From an uncultured Sulfurovum sp. (GTDB taxonomy: Bacteria > Campylobacterota > Campylobacteria > Campylobacterales > Sulfurovaceae), in NCBI GenBank assembly GCA_902727935.1, contig CACVAX010000013.1, positions 1 through 64,000 on the forward strand: 64,000 nt of DNA. The letters run 5' to 3'. How positions within the stretch are numbered: the first letter of the stretch is position 1; each line of letters opens with the position of its first letter. The translations under genes and the position numbers were made by a program. Below, in pieces: positions 31,516 through 42,258 of the stretch. The notes beneath the pieces are model-generated. The model saw only the letters and a program-made list of their open reading frames with translations. It ran no database searches and had not been told where the DNA came from.

Positions 31516-32502
31516 TTATTTTTTAAAGTGTACCATTTTAAACTTATCGCCCATGATGGTTGGTGCTATAAGTGTTTTAACTTTATCTGCTTCACGAACA
31601 TAATTTGATTGACTCGCTTGTGCAGCAAACTGCTCTAGTATGTCTATCAGTCCAAACCCTACCAATGCTCTAGCCTGTGTTTCATACTTGTCTAGCTCAA
31701 ATCCAGCTTCTTCAAAAGCTTCTATAACATGCCCAAAGTTAACGTCGTAAGTAATGTCTGATTTTTTAAAAGCATCGACTAACACTAATGCTTCATCAAA
31801 AAGAGGTAACACTTTATGTTTTTCATACACCCGTACTGAAAAATCATTTCGTACAAACTTTTCACCATAATCAAAGGAAACAAAGTCACATTTTTTAATG
31901 CCCTTTGCCATGTGAAGAGCAAATTCTTCATAACCTACTGAGACTTCACCTTTAACTTGTCGATGTTCTTGGGCAAAAGTCAATATTTCTGCATCGGCTT
32001 CTTTCCACTCGATAACATTGTCCATCACAAAAGCTTGTTCTCCATCTTTGATTAACTCACAAGGAAACGCATCAAATATTTCATTAGCAACCACAAAGGC
32101 ATAATCCACTTCTACTTCATCTATGTCAAAAAAATGGATAATGCTAATGTCTGAACCAAAACGCTCTTTGATGTACTTCAACTGCTCTTTCTGAACATGT
32201 TCTTGTCGTTCAACTATTCCAAACTTCAAAGTCTGAACCAATGTCGGATCAAGTGTATAAAGCCACTGAATCATGTCACAAAGCAAATAACCCTTATGCG
32301 CCCCAACCTCTATAAGCCAACCATCTCTTTTAAATGACGCTTCTTGCAGTAATTTGTAAAAATGATTCGCAATACTCGCTCCAAAAAACGAGCTTGTACT
32401 AACAGCCGTATAAAAGTCACCCTCTTTCCCAATATCTTTAAAAGTTTTGTAATAGCCCTCTTCTCCATAGAGCCATTCGTTCATGTATGTTGAAAATTGC
32501 AT
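31516..32502 (-). CDS. SAM-dependent methyltransferase, NDUFAF7/MidA family
   Basis: 328-residue DUF185/COG1565 protein. SAM-binding motif I is WLIEVGAHKGYLLCDMIQWL. The family-specific ANEIFDAFPCEL and SFDYGEKF are visible, as is the N-terminal FSTYMNEWLYGEEGYY. The mitochondrial homologue methylates an arginine of complex I; the bacterial substrate is unknown. The N-terminus is shorter than in many homologues. It heads a two-gene run with the CDF exporter and is divergent from the FIST gene. Confidence 0.85.
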   Translation of the reverse strand: MQFSTYMNEWLYGEEGYYKTFKDIGKEGDFYTAVSTSSFFGASIANHFYKLLQEASFKRDGWLIEVGAHKGYLLCDMIQWLYTLDPTLVQTLKFGIVERQEHVQKEQLKYIKERFGSDISIIHFFDIDEVEVDYAFVVANEIFDAFPCELIKDGEQAFVMDNVIEWKEADAEILTFAQEHRQVKGEVSVGYEEFALHMAKGIKKCDFVSFDYGEKFVRNDFSVRVYEKHKVLPLFDEALVLVDAFKKSDITYDVNFGHVIEAFEEAGFELDKYETQARALVGFGLIDILEQFAAQASQSNYVREADKVKTLIAPTIMGDKFKMVHFKK

Positions 32503-32603
32503 TTTTTACCTTGAATTGTTTTAAAATGGATTATACACTAAAGATAAGCAAGTTAATAGATTAAATAATTTAATTAAAAATATATTTTAAATAAATATTA
32601 AGA

Positions 32604-32609
32604 TATAAT
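32604..32609 (+). promoter_or_regulatory. -10 box for the FIST-phosphatase pair
   Basis: TATAAT lies 28 bases before the FIST gene start in a very AT-rich divergent region; no clear -35. Confidence 0.4.
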
Positions 32610-32636
32610 AATCTAAATCCATAAAAGTGATATATC

Positions 32637-33767
32637 ATGAGAACACAAATAAATTTATATCAAAACGGCACATGGCAAAAAGAATTAGACACTTCATTAG
32701 ATTCAGAAAATACCTTAATTAACATCTTCAGTAATGATGACTTTAAAAGCAATGAAAAAGGTTTTCAAGAAATTTTTGATAAGTTTCCTAAAGCTATCAT
32801 TACAGGTTGTTCTACAACAGGTGAAATTTATCAAGGAGAACTACATGATGGTACGCTTTCTGTTGCCATTACAAAATTTGAAAAGACAAAAATTGTGGCT
32901 AAATATGTCAAAGTGGAAAAGCTTGAAGAGTCTTTTGAAAAAGGCTCTAATCTAGCCAAACAATTTGACCAAAAAGGACTTAAAGCACTTTTTGTTTTAA
33001 GCGAGGGGATAACTGTTGAAGGCTCTGGTTTGGTCGCTGGTATTAACAGTGTTTTAAATAGAAGCATCGCTGTAACAGGAGGACTCGCTAGTGACAATGG
33101 AAAGCTTAAAGAGACATGGGTTTTAATGAATAGAAAAGCAGCTCCAAATTATGTTTCTGCCATAGGTTTTTATGGTGAAAATTTTAACATAGACTATGCT
33201 TCAGAGGGAGGATGGAACAAATATGGTATGGAGAGAATCATCACTTCTTGTGATGAAAAAACAAATACTATTTATACGGTAGATGATAAACCGATTTTAA
33301 AACTTTATAAGCATTATATGGGCGAACATGCGAACAATCTTCCTATTTCTGCCTTACAATTTCCATTTTTAGTGATTGATGAAGAAAATGATAAAAAAAT
33401 TAGAACACTCTATTCCGTTGATGAAGAGACCCAATCTATTCGAGTTTATGGTGATATCAAAGAAGGGGATAAAATAATATTTTTAAAAGGAAGTCCAAGT
33501 TATATTATTGCAGGTGCTCAAAAAGCAGCCCAAAATCTTCGCTATACTTTAGAGAGTCCTGTATTGGCACTAAGTATTAGTTGTATGGGACGTAGAGCTG
33601 TTTTAAAAGAGCAAACAGAAGATGAAATAGAAGCCCTTGAAGAAGTTTTTAAATCCAATGTATCGCAAGTTGGGTTTTATTCTTATGGTGAAATTTCTCC
33701 ACAAGCTTCTGGGAAATGTGGTCTGCTCAATCAAACCATGACCGTCACGTTGATGTGGGAATCTTAA
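32637..33767 (+). CDS. FIST-domain sensor protein
   Basis: 376-residue soluble protein with an N-terminal FIST_N domain (about 25-215: ITGCSTTGEIYQGELHDGTL, FVLSEGITVEGSGLVAGINS, VTGGLASDNGKLKETWVL) and a FIST_C domain (about 220-360: QVGFYSYGEISPQASGKCGL). FIST domains are small-ligand sensors, thought to bind amino acids, found in signalling proteins. No output domain is fused. Nine bases downstream lies a PP2C-type phosphatase, the likely output partner. Confidence 0.9.
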   Translation: MRTQINLYQNGTWQKELDTSLDSENTLINIFSNDDFKSNEKGFQEIFDKFPKAIITGCSTTGEIYQGELHDGTLSVAITKFEKTKIVAKYVKVEKLEESFEKGSNLAKQFDQKGLKALFVLSEGITVEGSGLVAGINSVLNRSIAVTGGLASDNGKLKETWVLMNRKAAPNYVSAIGFYGENFNIDYASEGGWNKYGMERIITSCDEKTNTIYTVDDKPILKLYKHYMGEHANNLPISALQFPFLVIDEENDKKIRTLYSVDEETQSIRVYGDIKEGDKIIFLKGSPSYIIAGAQKAAQNLRYTLESPVLALSISCMGRRAVLKEQTEDEIEALEEVFKSNVSQVGFYSYGEISPQASGKCGLLNQTMTVTLMWES

Positions 33768-33776
33768 AAAGATTAG

Positions 33777-34781
33777 ATGATGAAAGTCAATAGACTCTTA
33801 AGCAGACAACTTAAAAAGGTAAATATTACTAGCGTAGAAGACATAACAGAAGAGAGTTTTCAAAAACTTTTAAAATTGGTCAACCAAAGCTATAGTACTT
33901 ATGAAGAAGATAAAAACCTCTATGAAAGTACAGCCGAACTTGTTTCTTCAGAATTTCAAGACTTAACTAAAGATTTACGTAAAAAAGTAAATGAATTAGA
34001 AAAAATCAATAATACTTTACGAGACTCTATCGAGTATGCTTCACTCATGCAACAAGCCATCTTACCTTCTCCTAATACCTTAAAAAATTTTTGTAGTGAT
34101 AATTTTATTTGTTGGATACCCAAAGACATTGTAGGTGGAGACATCTATTTAATTAATACTTTAGACCAAGACAGTATTTTAATCATGGTAATCGATGGAG
34201 CAGGACATGGTGTTTCAGGTGCTTTTTTGACCATGCTCGTGAAAGCCATTGAAGAACAAGTTATTGCTAAAATTAAAAATAAAGCACTAAAACCCAGCCC
34301 AGCATTAATTTTAGAATATTTTAACCTTAGTATCAAAATGATGCTCCAGCAAGATAAAGGCTCTAAGTCAAACAGTGGTTTTGATGGGGGAGTACTTTAT
34401 TACAATAAGAAAACAAATGTTTGTAAATATGCAGGTGCAAAAACACCTCTGTATATTGTGCATAACAATCAACTCAAAATCATAAAATCAGACCGAAAGA
34501 GTGTTGGTTATGTAAGAACTTCTCTTAGTCAAAAATATACCGAATATGACATCAAGATTCAAAAAGATACCAAACTCTATATAACAACAGATGGTATGCC
34601 TGACCAAGAAGGAGCTAATAACAGTCGTTATGGTATAGAAAAATTTAAAAAATTCATCTTAAAACATCAGCACCTTTCATTTTCAAAACAGTATGAAGAT
34701 CTCAAAAAGAGTTTTATGCTTTTTAAAGGTGATACTCAACAAAGTGATGACATTACAGTGATGGGATTAAGTTTTCAATAG
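33777..34781 (+). CDS. PP2C/SpoIIE-type serine phosphatase
   Basis: 334-residue protein. A helical N-terminus (1-95) with a coiled coil (LRKKVNELEKINNTLRDSIE) leads into a SpoIIE/PPM phosphatase domain (about 95-332). Metal-binding Asp residues lie in CWIPKDIVGGDIYLI, IMVIDGAGHGVSGAFLTML and the C-terminal QQSDDITVMGL. Such enzymes dephosphorylate anti-sigma-factor antagonists, but none is encoded nearby. Activity is probably tuned by the FIST protein through the helical linker. Confidence 0.9.
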   Translation: MMKVNRLLSRQLKKVNITSVEDITEESFQKLLKLVNQSYSTYEEDKNLYESTAELVSSEFQDLTKDLRKKVNELEKINNTLRDSIEYASLMQQAILPSPNTLKNFCSDNFICWIPKDIVGGDIYLINTLDQDSILIMVIDGAGHGVSGAFLTMLVKAIEEQVIAKIKNKALKPSPALILEYFNLSIKMMLQQDKGSKSNSGFDGGVLYYNKKTNVCKYAGAKTPLYIVHNNQLKIIKSDRKSVGYVRTSLSQKYTEYDIKIQKDTKLYITTDGMPDQEGANNSRYGIEKFKKFILKHQHLSFSKQYEDLKKSFMLFKGDTQQSDDITVMGLSFQ

Positions 34782-34789
34782 ATAAAAAA

Positions 34790-36007
34790 CTATAATGCAT
34801 CAGCCACATTAACATAAAGTCCTAAAAGTTCTAACTGTGCATCTATTTTATAAATTTCTTGATCTAAGGCTCTAATACCTACTGAATTGGCTACTATCTC
34901 GGTGTCTAAAGCTGTTTGATCTCCAAGTTTTTCAAGGTCTTGGGCTGTGATTAACATACTTTTATAATGTGTTTCATCATCAAGAGAAAGGGCTATTTTT
35001 TTATCTATAATCTCTAAACGTTTTTGCGCTAACTTAAAATTATTGGCTACCGTTTTTTTCTGCTCATTCAACGTTACTTTAGCATTTAAATACTCTATTT
35101 TAGAGTTTTGAATATCGTCAAGACTATTAATATTCAAGGGTAGTGTTACATTAAAACCATAGTTAAAATACTGTCTACTTAAACTAGAAGCTCCTCCTGA
35201 AAAAAGAGGATTCAAATCTTCATCTGTATAGCGACCTGTTACGGAAACTTCAGGTAAGTACTGGGTTAATGTCATAAATTTATTATGTTTTTTCTCTTCT
35301 ACTCTTAAGGTATCTCGTTGTAGTTCTAACTGTTCATCCATATAACGTGCTTGGTCTATCATTCCAAAATTAGGTAAGGTTAAAGCATACGGATTGCTGT
35401 CACTTAAAAGAGCAAAATCATTTTCTAAAGCTGTAACACTTAACTCTAACTCTAATTTAGAAGTAATATCCTGATTACGTTTGAGCATCGCTTGGTCATA
35501 AAGGGTTCGGTTACTTAATCCCTCTTCATAACTCTCTTTTTGTATTGTAATGTCTAAATTGTCATTTTGAATACTTAAATCAAGTTTAGCTAATTGATAT
35601 TTTGATTTTTTAAGATTAAACAAAATGCTTAGTGCCTGAGAGATAAGTTGACGTTTTTGTAGTTCAATGTCCAAACCATTGGCTTGACCTAAGGCTTTAG
35701 CATATTTAATGGCAGCCCAAATTCCTCCCATCTTAAAAATAGGTTGATCTACAGAGACAATAAACTGTTGCGTATCAACTGTACTCCCAAACTGTGTTGA
35801 ATAGTTTTTAGAATACTGTAGGGTAATAGGATTTATCCATGAATTTTCCAGCTGATGACTTTGAACACTGTTTTGCTCATTTTGATATTGTAATAGTTCA
35901 CTTTTATCAGCAGAAAGAAAATCACTTAATTCACTTTCTGCTTGTAAAGCAACAAACAAAAAACTAGATAGAAGAAATAGCTTTTTCAAAACGCTTAAAC
36001 CCTTCAT
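34790..36007 (-). CDS. TolC-family outer-membrane protein
   Basis: 405-residue protein with a signal peptide (KKLFLLSSFLFVALQA) and two TolC-like helical repeats (about 40-220 and 225-400), with long coiled-coil segments and short barrel strands (ITLQYSKNYSTQFGSTVD, PEVSVTGRYTDEDLNPLF). It would form a trimeric tunnel for efflux or secretion. The ATG used overlaps argD by 44 bases; a TTG six codons later (35989) has a better ribosome site. No inner-membrane pump is adjacent, so its partner is elsewhere. Confidence 0.82.
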   Translation of the reverse strand: MKGLSVLKKLFLLSSFLFVALQAESELSDFLSADKSELLQYQNEQNSVQSHQLENSWINPITLQYSKNYSTQFGSTVDTQQFIVSVDQPIFKMGGIWAAIKYAKALGQANGLDIELQKRQLISQALSILFNLKKSKYQLAKLDLSIQNDNLDITIQKESYEEGLSNRTLYDQAMLKRNQDITSKLELELSVTALENDFALLSDSNPYALTLPNFGMIDQARYMDEQLELQRDTLRVEEKKHNKFMTLTQYLPEVSVTGRYTDEDLNPLFSGGASSLSRQYFNYGFNVTLPLNINSLDDIQNSKIEYLNAKVTLNEQKKTVANNFKLAQKRLEIIDKKIALSLDDETHYKSMLITAQDLEKLGDQTALDTEIVANSVGIRALDQEIYKIDAQLELLGLYVNVADAL

Positions 36008-37148
36008 CTATTTCAGAGGCTGTAATGGTTAATGCTGGTAAAAAACGTACGGTATTCTTTCCAGCAGGAAGAACAATTACTCTGTTTTCCATACAGTTTC
36101 TAAGTACAGCTTTCATCGTATCATTATCTTTAGCACGTAATCCTCGCATCAGTCCTAAGCCCACTTCTTCTGTAAATAAATTTGAATACTTGACTGCCAT
36201 CTCTTGTAACTTCACTGTAAAATATGCCAAAGTTTCGGTCAGTTGTCCTTCTTCATCCATTTTTGACAACACTTCAAGTACAGCCAAACCTGCACGTGTA
36301 CTTAAATAGTTTCCTCCAAAAGTAGAACCATGATCACCTGCTACCAAAACATCTTTATGTTTCGTCATCACAGCCCCAATAGGCACACCCCCACCAAGAC
36401 CTTTAGCCATGGTAATAATGTCTGGGTTTATTTCATACATATTAGAAGCCAAGATTTTTCCTGTACGGTAAATACCTGTTTGAACCTCATCAACAATAAG
36501 TAAAATATCTTTTTCTCTTAAATGTTTCTCCAGCTTTTGAATCTCATCTTTAGGAAAAGGACGCACCCCTCCTTCTCCTTGAACAAGCTCTATCATCACA
36601 GCCACAGTTTCATCATCAAGGTTCTCATAAACAGCTTCTAAATCTTTCACATAAGAAAATCCATCGGGATAGGGTGAAAAGTTTGGCGTATGAAAATGCT
36701 CTTGCCCTGTTGCTTTGACTGTGGTGATGGTACGTCCATGAAAAGAATGCTCTAAGGTAATAACTTTATAACGTTTTTTTTCAAAACGTGTTTCGCCATA
36801 TTTACGGGCTATTTTAATTGCTCCCTCATTGGCTTCTGCTCCTGAATTTGCAAAGAAAATTGCTCCATCATAATGGGCTAGAGTACAGATTTTTTCTGCT
36901 AGTTTTACTTGTGGCTCAATCACTTGTAGATTAGAGATATGAATAATCTTTGCTACTTGGTCTTGAATGGCATTAACTAAAGTAGGGTTATTATGCCCTA
37001 CTGAATTAACAGCAATGCCTGAAGCAAAATCTATATAATCATCTCCATTTTCGGCAAAGAGTATTGACCCCTCTCCTTTTACGAAGTTGGTATAGTTTCG
37101 GTTATAGGTTTGTAAACCATATTGTTTGTCTAATTGTTCTAATGTCAT
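35964..37148 (-). CDS. argD: Acetylornithine aminotransferase
   Basis: 394-residue class III PLP aminotransferase of arginine synthesis; it may also act in lysine synthesis. Visible: IDFASGIAVNSVGHNNP, FFANSGAEANEGAIKIARKY, the Asp of LLIVDEVQTGIYRTG, and Schiff-base Lys in ITMAKGLGGGVPIGA. HGSTFGGNYLSTRAGLAVLE completes the pattern. The 3' end overlaps the start of the TolC-like gene. The HIT gene lies 23 bases upstream on the same strand. Confidence 0.93.
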   Translation of the reverse strand: MTLEQLDKQYGLQTYNRNYTNFVKGEGSILFAENGDDYIDFASGIAVNSVGHNNPTLVNAIQDQVAKIIHISNLQVIEPQVKLAEKICTLAHYDGAIFFANSGAEANEGAIKIARKYGETRFEKKRYKVITLEHSFHGRTITTVKATGQEHFHTPNFSPYPDGFSYVKDLEAVYENLDDETVAVMIELVQGEGGVRPFPKDEIQKLEKHLREKDILLIVDEVQTGIYRTGKILASNMYEINPDIITMAKGLGGGVPIGAVMTKHKDVLVAGDHGSTFGGNYLSTRAGLAVLEVLSKMDEEGQLTETLAYFTVKLQEMAVKYSNLFTEEVGLGLMRGLRAKDNDTMKAVLRNCMENRVIVLPAGKNTVRFLPALTITASEIDEGFKRFEKAISSI

Positions 37149-37171
37149 TGTTTATTGTTTCCTAAACTTGT

Positions 37172-37525
37172 TTACATATTTTTATGTGGTTCATCGCTCA
37201 AGTGTCCAAAAGGTAGTTTTGCACCACCCATTACGTGAAAATGTAAATGATGCACTTCTTGTCCACCATCATCACCATTATTGGTAATAAGCCTATAGCC
37301 TGTTTTATCAATGCCTGTCAGCCGTGTTACTTCTTGAACAAAGAGAGTCATTTTAGCCATCATCTCAGCACTCACATCTTGAAAACAATCAACATGGTTT
37401 TTAGGAACAACCAAAACATGAATCGGTGCTTTTGGGTGTAGGTCATGGAATGCGATAAAATCATCATTTTCTAAAAGCTTGTTACTTGGTATCTCGTTAT
37501 TTACTATTTTACAAAAAATACACAT
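37172..37525 (-). CDS. HIT-family protein (HinT-like)
   Basis: 117-residue histidine-triad nucleotide-binding protein. The catalytic triad is EVHHLHFHVMGG (HxHxH). The N-terminus CIFCKIVNNEIPSNKLLEND is typical, with CxxC. The family hydrolyses adenosine phosphoramidates and aminoacyl-adenylates. It is divergent from pheS and may be cotranscribed with argD. Confidence 0.93.
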   Translation of the reverse strand: MCIFCKIVNNEIPSNKLLENDDFIAFHDLHPKAPIHVLVVPKNHVDCFQDVSAEMMAKMTLFVQEVTRLTGIDKTGYRLITNNGDDGGQEVHHLHFHVMGGAKLPFGHLSDEPHKNM

Positions 37526-37642
37526 GCTAAATCCTTCATATTACTTATGTTATTTATTTTAAAAATTATAACACAATCAATCCCACTATTAGCATAGTTT
37601 GGATAAAATCCCACAAAATAAAATAATTGGATAGAGGTTATT

Positions 37643-38635
37643 TTGGAAACATTAGAGAACCAAATTAGTGATGCGAATTCACTTGTTGACTTAGAGAAAG
37701 TTCGGATTGAACTTTTCGGTAAAAAAGGTGCATTGGCAAAAGAGTTTTCAAAACTCAAAGATGTACCAGGACCTGAAAAAAAAGCCTTTGCTGAAGGTCT
37801 AAACAAAAATAAAACAAACCTACAAAACAGCTTTGATGCACGTTATGAAACACTTAAAAAAGAAGAAATTGAAAAAGTTCTAAAAGCAGAAGCTATTGAC
37901 GTTTCTCTTTATGAAAACCTCAATGAAAAAGGTGCTTATCACCCTGTTATGGCAACCATGGATAAAATCATTGACTACTTTGTCGCATTAAATTTTTCCA
38001 TTGAAGATGGTCCAAAAGTTGAAGATGACTTTCACAATTTTGAAGCACTAAACTTACCAAAGAATCATCCAGCTCGTGACATGCAAGACACCTTTTTCTT
38101 TAAAGATGGTGCTGTTCTTAGAACACATACTTCTCCTGTACAAATTCGAACCATGTTAAGCCAAAAACCACCTATTCGTATGATTGCACCAGGTGCCGTT
38201 TTTAGAAAAGATTATGACATTACCCATACCCCTATGTTTCATCAAGTAGAAGGTTTGGTTGTTGATGCTAAAGGTGAAATTAACTTTGCTAATTTAAAAG
38301 CAATTATGTCGGACTTTTTGCACCACATGTTTGGTGAGGTAGAAGTACGTTTTAGACCAAGTTTCTTCCCATTTACTGAACCTTCATCTGAAGTTGATAT
38401 CTCTTGCATCTTCTGTAAAGGTGAAGGATGTCGTGTTTGTTCTCACACAGGTTGGCTAGAAGTACTGGGTTGTGGAATTGTAGACTCTAATGTTTTTGAT
38501 GCTGTAGAGTATAAAAATGTGAGTGGTTACGCCTTTGGTTTAGGGGTTGAACGATTTGCCATGTTACTGCACAAAGTTCCTGATCTTAGAATGCTATTTG
38601 AAGGTGACACACGCTTATTGGAGCAATTTAGATGA
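37643..38635 (+). CDS. pheS: Phenylalanine--tRNA ligase alpha subunit
   Basis: 330-residue class II synthetase alpha subunit. It starts at TTG after GAGGTTATT. An N-terminal coiled coil (1-85) binds tRNA. Catalytic motifs include [43 protein letters not shown] and [12 protein letters not shown]-type [30 protein letters not shown] forms a small Cys-rich knuckle. The stop overlaps the pheT start (ATGA-type). Confidence 0.96.
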   Translation: METLENQISDANSLVDLEKVRIELFGKKGALAKEFSKLKDVPGPEKKAFAEGLNKNKTNLQNSFDARYETLKKEEIEKVLKAEAIDVSLYENLNEKGAYHPVMATMDKIIDYFVALNFSIEDGPKVEDDFHNFEALNLPKNHPARDMQDTFFFKDGAVLRTHTSPVQIRTMLSQKPPIRMIAPGAVFRKDYDITHTPMFHQVEGLVVDAKGEINFANLKAIMSDFLHHMFGEVEVRFRPSFFPFTEPSSEVDISCIFCKGEGCRVCSHTGWLEVLGCGIVDSNVFDAVEYKNVSGYAFGLGVERFAMLLHKVPDLRMLFEGDTRLLEQFR

Positions 38636-40968
38636 TAATTACACGAACTTGGTTAAATAACTTTTTAGATATTTCAGAAATATCTAATGACACGCTTTAC
38701 AAAACACTTAATGCCATTGGCTTAGAAGTAGATAGTCTTACAACACATACTATTCCAGAAAAAATTGTTGTGGGGAAAATACTCTCTTGTGAGAAACATC
38801 CAGATGCAGATAAGCTAAATGTTTGTCAAATTGAAATAAATGCTGGTACTGTACGACAAATTGTTTGTGGAGCAGCCAATGTTGTTCATGCAGAATATGT
38901 AGCAGTAGCAACCATTGGTGCAAAACTGGGTGAAGACTTTGAAATTAAACATGCAAAACTACGTGGTGTTGAATCAGAAGGCATGGTTTGTTCAGCCTCT
39001 GAACTAGGGCTACCAAACATTGGTGATGGCATTATGATTTTAGATGAAAGCGTTGGGGAGCTTATTGTCGGTAAAGAGATAAATGAGTACAGCAAACTTT
39101 CAGATACTGTGATAGAAATTGAACTTACAGCAAACCGTGGTGATTGTCTTTCGGTACATGGTGTGGCACGAGACCTTTCAGCAGCACTTAATATTCCAAT
39201 GAAAAAATTTGACTATGAGAGTCAAAACAATGAAAAAATTGGTTTAGCAAGAGTAACTAAGCTAACGACAGAAGGTGAAATTAAAGCCTCTTTAGAATAT
39301 GCAATGGCACATATAGAAAGCTTACACACTTCTTTGCTTTTTGCATTACGTCTGGCTTTTGTAGAAGCCCTTAAACAAGATGCATTGGCTAATATTTTAA
39401 AATATATCACCCATTCAACAGGCGTTATTCTAAGAGCTTATGATGTAAGTCATATAAATTTAGAAGATGACACAAAACTACTTATTAATGTCAAAAATGT
39501 TAATGATGTTGTACATATTTCACTTGATAACAAGTTATCGGCTTATTTAGGTATCAATCAAGAAGAAGCGTCTCAAGCAACAGAAAAATCAACTCAAATA
39601 CTTTTTCAAGCTTCCTACATAAATCCTACTATTTTAGTAGATGTTGTCTCAGAACAAAAACTTAGCACTGATGAACTTTACTACAATACTTCACGTGGCT
39701 CTGAACCCAACTTATGTTTTGGAATTAGTTACTTAACTTATCTTTTTGAAAACTATAATATTTCAAAGCTTTTTGATGGTACGATTTCTATTTCCCAAGA
39801 TGTTGAAGACAAAATTATTACAGCATCTACAGAAGAGATTTGTCAAATTATTGGTAATGAGATTCCTAAAATGGAAATTATTAATATTTTAAAATCTTTA
39901 GGTTTTATTGTCCAAACCACAGCTGAAGATAAGTTTGGGGTAACCATACCAGCTTATCGTCATGATATTCAAAATATACAAGACATTACTGAAGAAGTTG
40001 TGCGTATCATTGGTATAGACAACATTGAAGCCAAAGCATTAAAATTTATTGAAAAAAATCGTAACAATAGTAGCATGAAAAAATATTATGTCAAAAAAGA
40101 ACTGCGTTCTCGTGCCGTTGCTACAGGATTTGATGAAAGTATCTCTTATGCCTTTACAGATAAAACCCTTTTAGAAAAATATAACTTTCCAACAGTTAAT
40201 GAAGAGTTAGATCTTATCAATCCAATTACTACGGATTTTAACACATTAAGAACAACCATTCTTATCAACCTGCTCCAAGCTGCACAGCGTAATGTCAACT
40301 ACTCTAAAAAATCTACAGCACTCTTTGAAATTGGAACAATATTCAATGCATTACGTGAAGAGAAAGAGGTCTTAAGCCTTATTTATACGGGTCAAAAAGA
40401 GTCTGAAAATGTTTCCAATGCAGGAAAGCCTAACAACATTGACTTTGAAAGCTTTGTCAAAAAAATCTCCTCTGTTATTGGAAACTTTGAACTACGAACA
40501 GCAGTACAAACCAATAAAATTATTCATCCTTATCAATCAGCTGATATTATCATCAATAATCAAACTTGTGGATATCTTTCTAAAGTACACCCAAGTGTTT
40601 GTGAAGCATTTGATTTAAAAGAAACGTTTGTAGCAGAAATAGACTTTTTGGCTTTAATACCAGAACATATTAATGCCAATCCTATTTCTAAATTTCAAGG
40701 GGTCTATAAAGACTTAAGTTTTGTGATTGATAAAAATACCCCATACAGTCAAGTTTCTTTAAGCATCAGTACTTTAAAACTACCTTTACTTAAAAATTTT
40801 TATGCTGTTGATGTCTATGAAGATGAAGTACTAGGAGATGAAAAAAGCTTATCGCTACGTCTGTTTATACAATCTTTAGAAAGCACCTTAAAAGATAAAG
40901 AGATTGACGAGACAGTTACGGCTATTATTGAAGCACTTGAGGCAACTTATGGAGCTAGACTTCGATGA
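38632..40968 (+). CDS. pheT: Phenylalanine--tRNA ligase beta subunit
   Basis: 778-residue beta subunit. It has an EMAP-like tRNA-binding domain (about 40-150, [17 protein letters not shown]), B3/B4 editing region (about 210-370), B5 domain (about 395-470, [20 protein letters not shown]), a core pseudo-catalytic domain and a C-terminal FDX-ACB domain (about 685-778, [20 protein letters not shown]). Coupled to pheS upstream and aroA downstream by 4-base overlaps. Confidence 0.96.
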   Translation: MIITRTWLNNFLDISEISNDTLYKTLNAIGLEVDSLTTHTIPEKIVVGKILSCEKHPDADKLNVCQIEINAGTVRQIVCGAANVVHAEYVAVATIGAKLGEDFEIKHAKLRGVESEGMVCSASELGLPNIGDGIMILDESVGELIVGKEINEYSKLSDTVIEIELTANRGDCLSVHGVARDLSAALNIPMKKFDYESQNNEKIGLARVTKLTTEGEIKASLEYAMAHIESLHTSLLFALRLAFVEALKQDALANILKYITHSTGVILRAYDVSHINLEDDTKLLINVKNVNDVVHISLDNKLSAYLGINQEEASQATEKSTQILFQASYINPTILVDVVSEQKLSTDELYYNTSRGSEPNLCFGISYLTYLFENYNISKLFDGTISISQDVEDKIITASTEEICQIIGNEIPKMEIINILKSLGFIVQTTAEDKFGVTIPAYRHDIQNIQDITEEVVRIIGIDNIEAKALKFIEKNRNNSSMKKYYVKKELRSRAVATGFDESISYAFTDKTLLEKYNFPTVNEELDLINPITTDFNTLRTTILINLLQAAQRNVNYSKKSTALFEIGTIFNALREEKEVLSLIYTGQKESENVSNAGKPNNIDFESFVKKISSVIGNFELRTAVQTNKIIHPYQSADIIINNQTCGYLSKVHPSVCEAFDLKETFVAEIDFLALIPEHINANPISKFQGVYKDLSFVIDKNTPYSQVSLSISTLKLPLLKNFYAVDVYEDEVLGDEKSLSLRLFIQSLESTLKDKEIDETVTAIIEALEATYGARLR

Positions 40969-42254
40969 AAAGTGTAACAATATCAGCTACTACTAAAGCA
41001 TTCTCTTTAGAGTGTTCAGACATTGCTCCTGACAAATCTATCTCGCATAGATGTGCGATGTTTTCTTTACTTTCAGACAAACCCTCTAAAATTAAAAACT
41101 TTCTTTTAGGAGAAGACACCTTGGCTTCGCTTTCCATTGCTGAACAATTGGGTGCTTCTATCAAAAGAAATGGAGGAGATGTTGAAATAACCCCTCCTAC
41201 AAAACTTAGCGAACCTTCCAATATCTTAGATTGTGGAAATGCTGGAACAGGCATGAGACTCTATGCTGGATTACTTTCAGGAATTGAAGGTTCATTCATC
41301 TTAACTGGTGATAAATATTTACGTTCACGTCCCATGAATCGTGTGACTATTCCATTACGTAATATTGGTGCTAAGATAGATGGTAGAGAAAATGGAAACC
41401 TTGCTCCTTTAGCTATTAGAGGTGGTGATTTAAAATCCTTCAAATATGCTTCTCCTATTGATTCTGCCCAAATTAAATCAGCACTTATTTTAGCTGCCCT
41501 TCAAGCTGATGATAGCTCTCTTTATAAAGAAGAACTTCTTTCACGTGACCATACAGAAAGAATGCTCTCTGGGATGGGTGCAAAAATTACACTACAGTCT
41601 GATGGATGGATAAAAATTGATCCTTTAACACAACCATTGAACCCACTAAATATAACTGTCCCTGCTGATCCTTCAAGTGGATTCTTTTTTGCTGTAGCAG
41701 CTGCCATTATTCCTAATGCATCAACGGTTATTAAAAATGTCACCTTAAATCCTACTAGAATTGAGGCTTATAAAATCTTGGAAAAGATGGGTGCAAATAT
41801 CTCATACCTTGAAAAAGAGAATATCTATGAACCAATTGGGGACATCAAAATTTCTTATAATGGAAAACTCTCTTCTGTAACGGTAGAAAATAATATTGCA
41901 TGGCTTATTGATGAACTTCCTGCTCTCTCCATTGCTATGTCTGTTGCCAAGGGAACTTCTTTAGTCAAAAATGCTAAAGAGTTACGTGTTAAAGAAAGTG
42001 ATAGAATAAACACCGTACTTACAGGGCTTAATGCTTGTGGTGTAACAACTATAGAACATGAAGATGGCTATGAAATTATGGGAGGAACACTAAACTCGGC
42101 AACTATAAACAGTTATGGAGACCATAGAATAGCCATGAGCTTTGCCATTGCTGGACTTTTGGCTGAAATGCAAATTGAAGACACACAATGCATTGATACT
42201 TCATTCCCAAATTTTTTCGATATACTCTCTCAAATTACACAGATTAAGGATTAA
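40965..42254 (+). CDS. aroA: 3-phosphoshikimate 1-carboxyvinyltransferase
   Basis: 429-residue EPSP synthase of the shikimate pathway. Visible blocks: [16 protein letters not shown] (shikimate-phosphate Lys/Ser/Arg), [48 protein letters not shown], and [17 protein letters not shown] with [16 protein letters not shown] near the end. Length is normal. It overlaps pheT by 4 bases and precedes ispH by 4. Confidence 0.96.
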   Translation: MKSVTISATTKAFSLECSDIAPDKSISHRCAMFSLLSDKPSKIKNFLLGEDTLASLSIAEQLGASIKRNGGDVEITPPTKLSEPSNILDCGNAGTGMRLYAGLLSGIEGSFILTGDKYLRSRPMNRVTIPLRNIGAKIDGRENGNLAPLAIRGGDLKSFKYASPIDSAQIKSALILAALQADDSSLYKEELLSRDHTERMLSGMGAKITLQSDGWIKIDPLTQPLNPLNITVPADPSSGFFFAVAAAIIPNASTVIKNVTLNPTRIEAYKILEKMGANISYLEKENIYEPIGDIKISYNGKLSSVTVENNIAWLIDELPALSIAMSVAKGTSLVKNAKELRVKESDRINTVLTGLNACGVTTIEHEDGYEIMGGTLNSATINSYGDHRIAMSFAIAGLLAEMQIEDTQCIDTSFPNFFDILSQITQIKD

Positions 42255-42258
42255 TACT

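Noticed and set aside
35964-36007. Frameshift fusion between argD and the TolC-like gene
   Set aside because: ArgD has a complete C-terminus and the TolC-like protein has its own signal peptide; the overlap is a start-site choice, with a TTG at 35989 as alternative.
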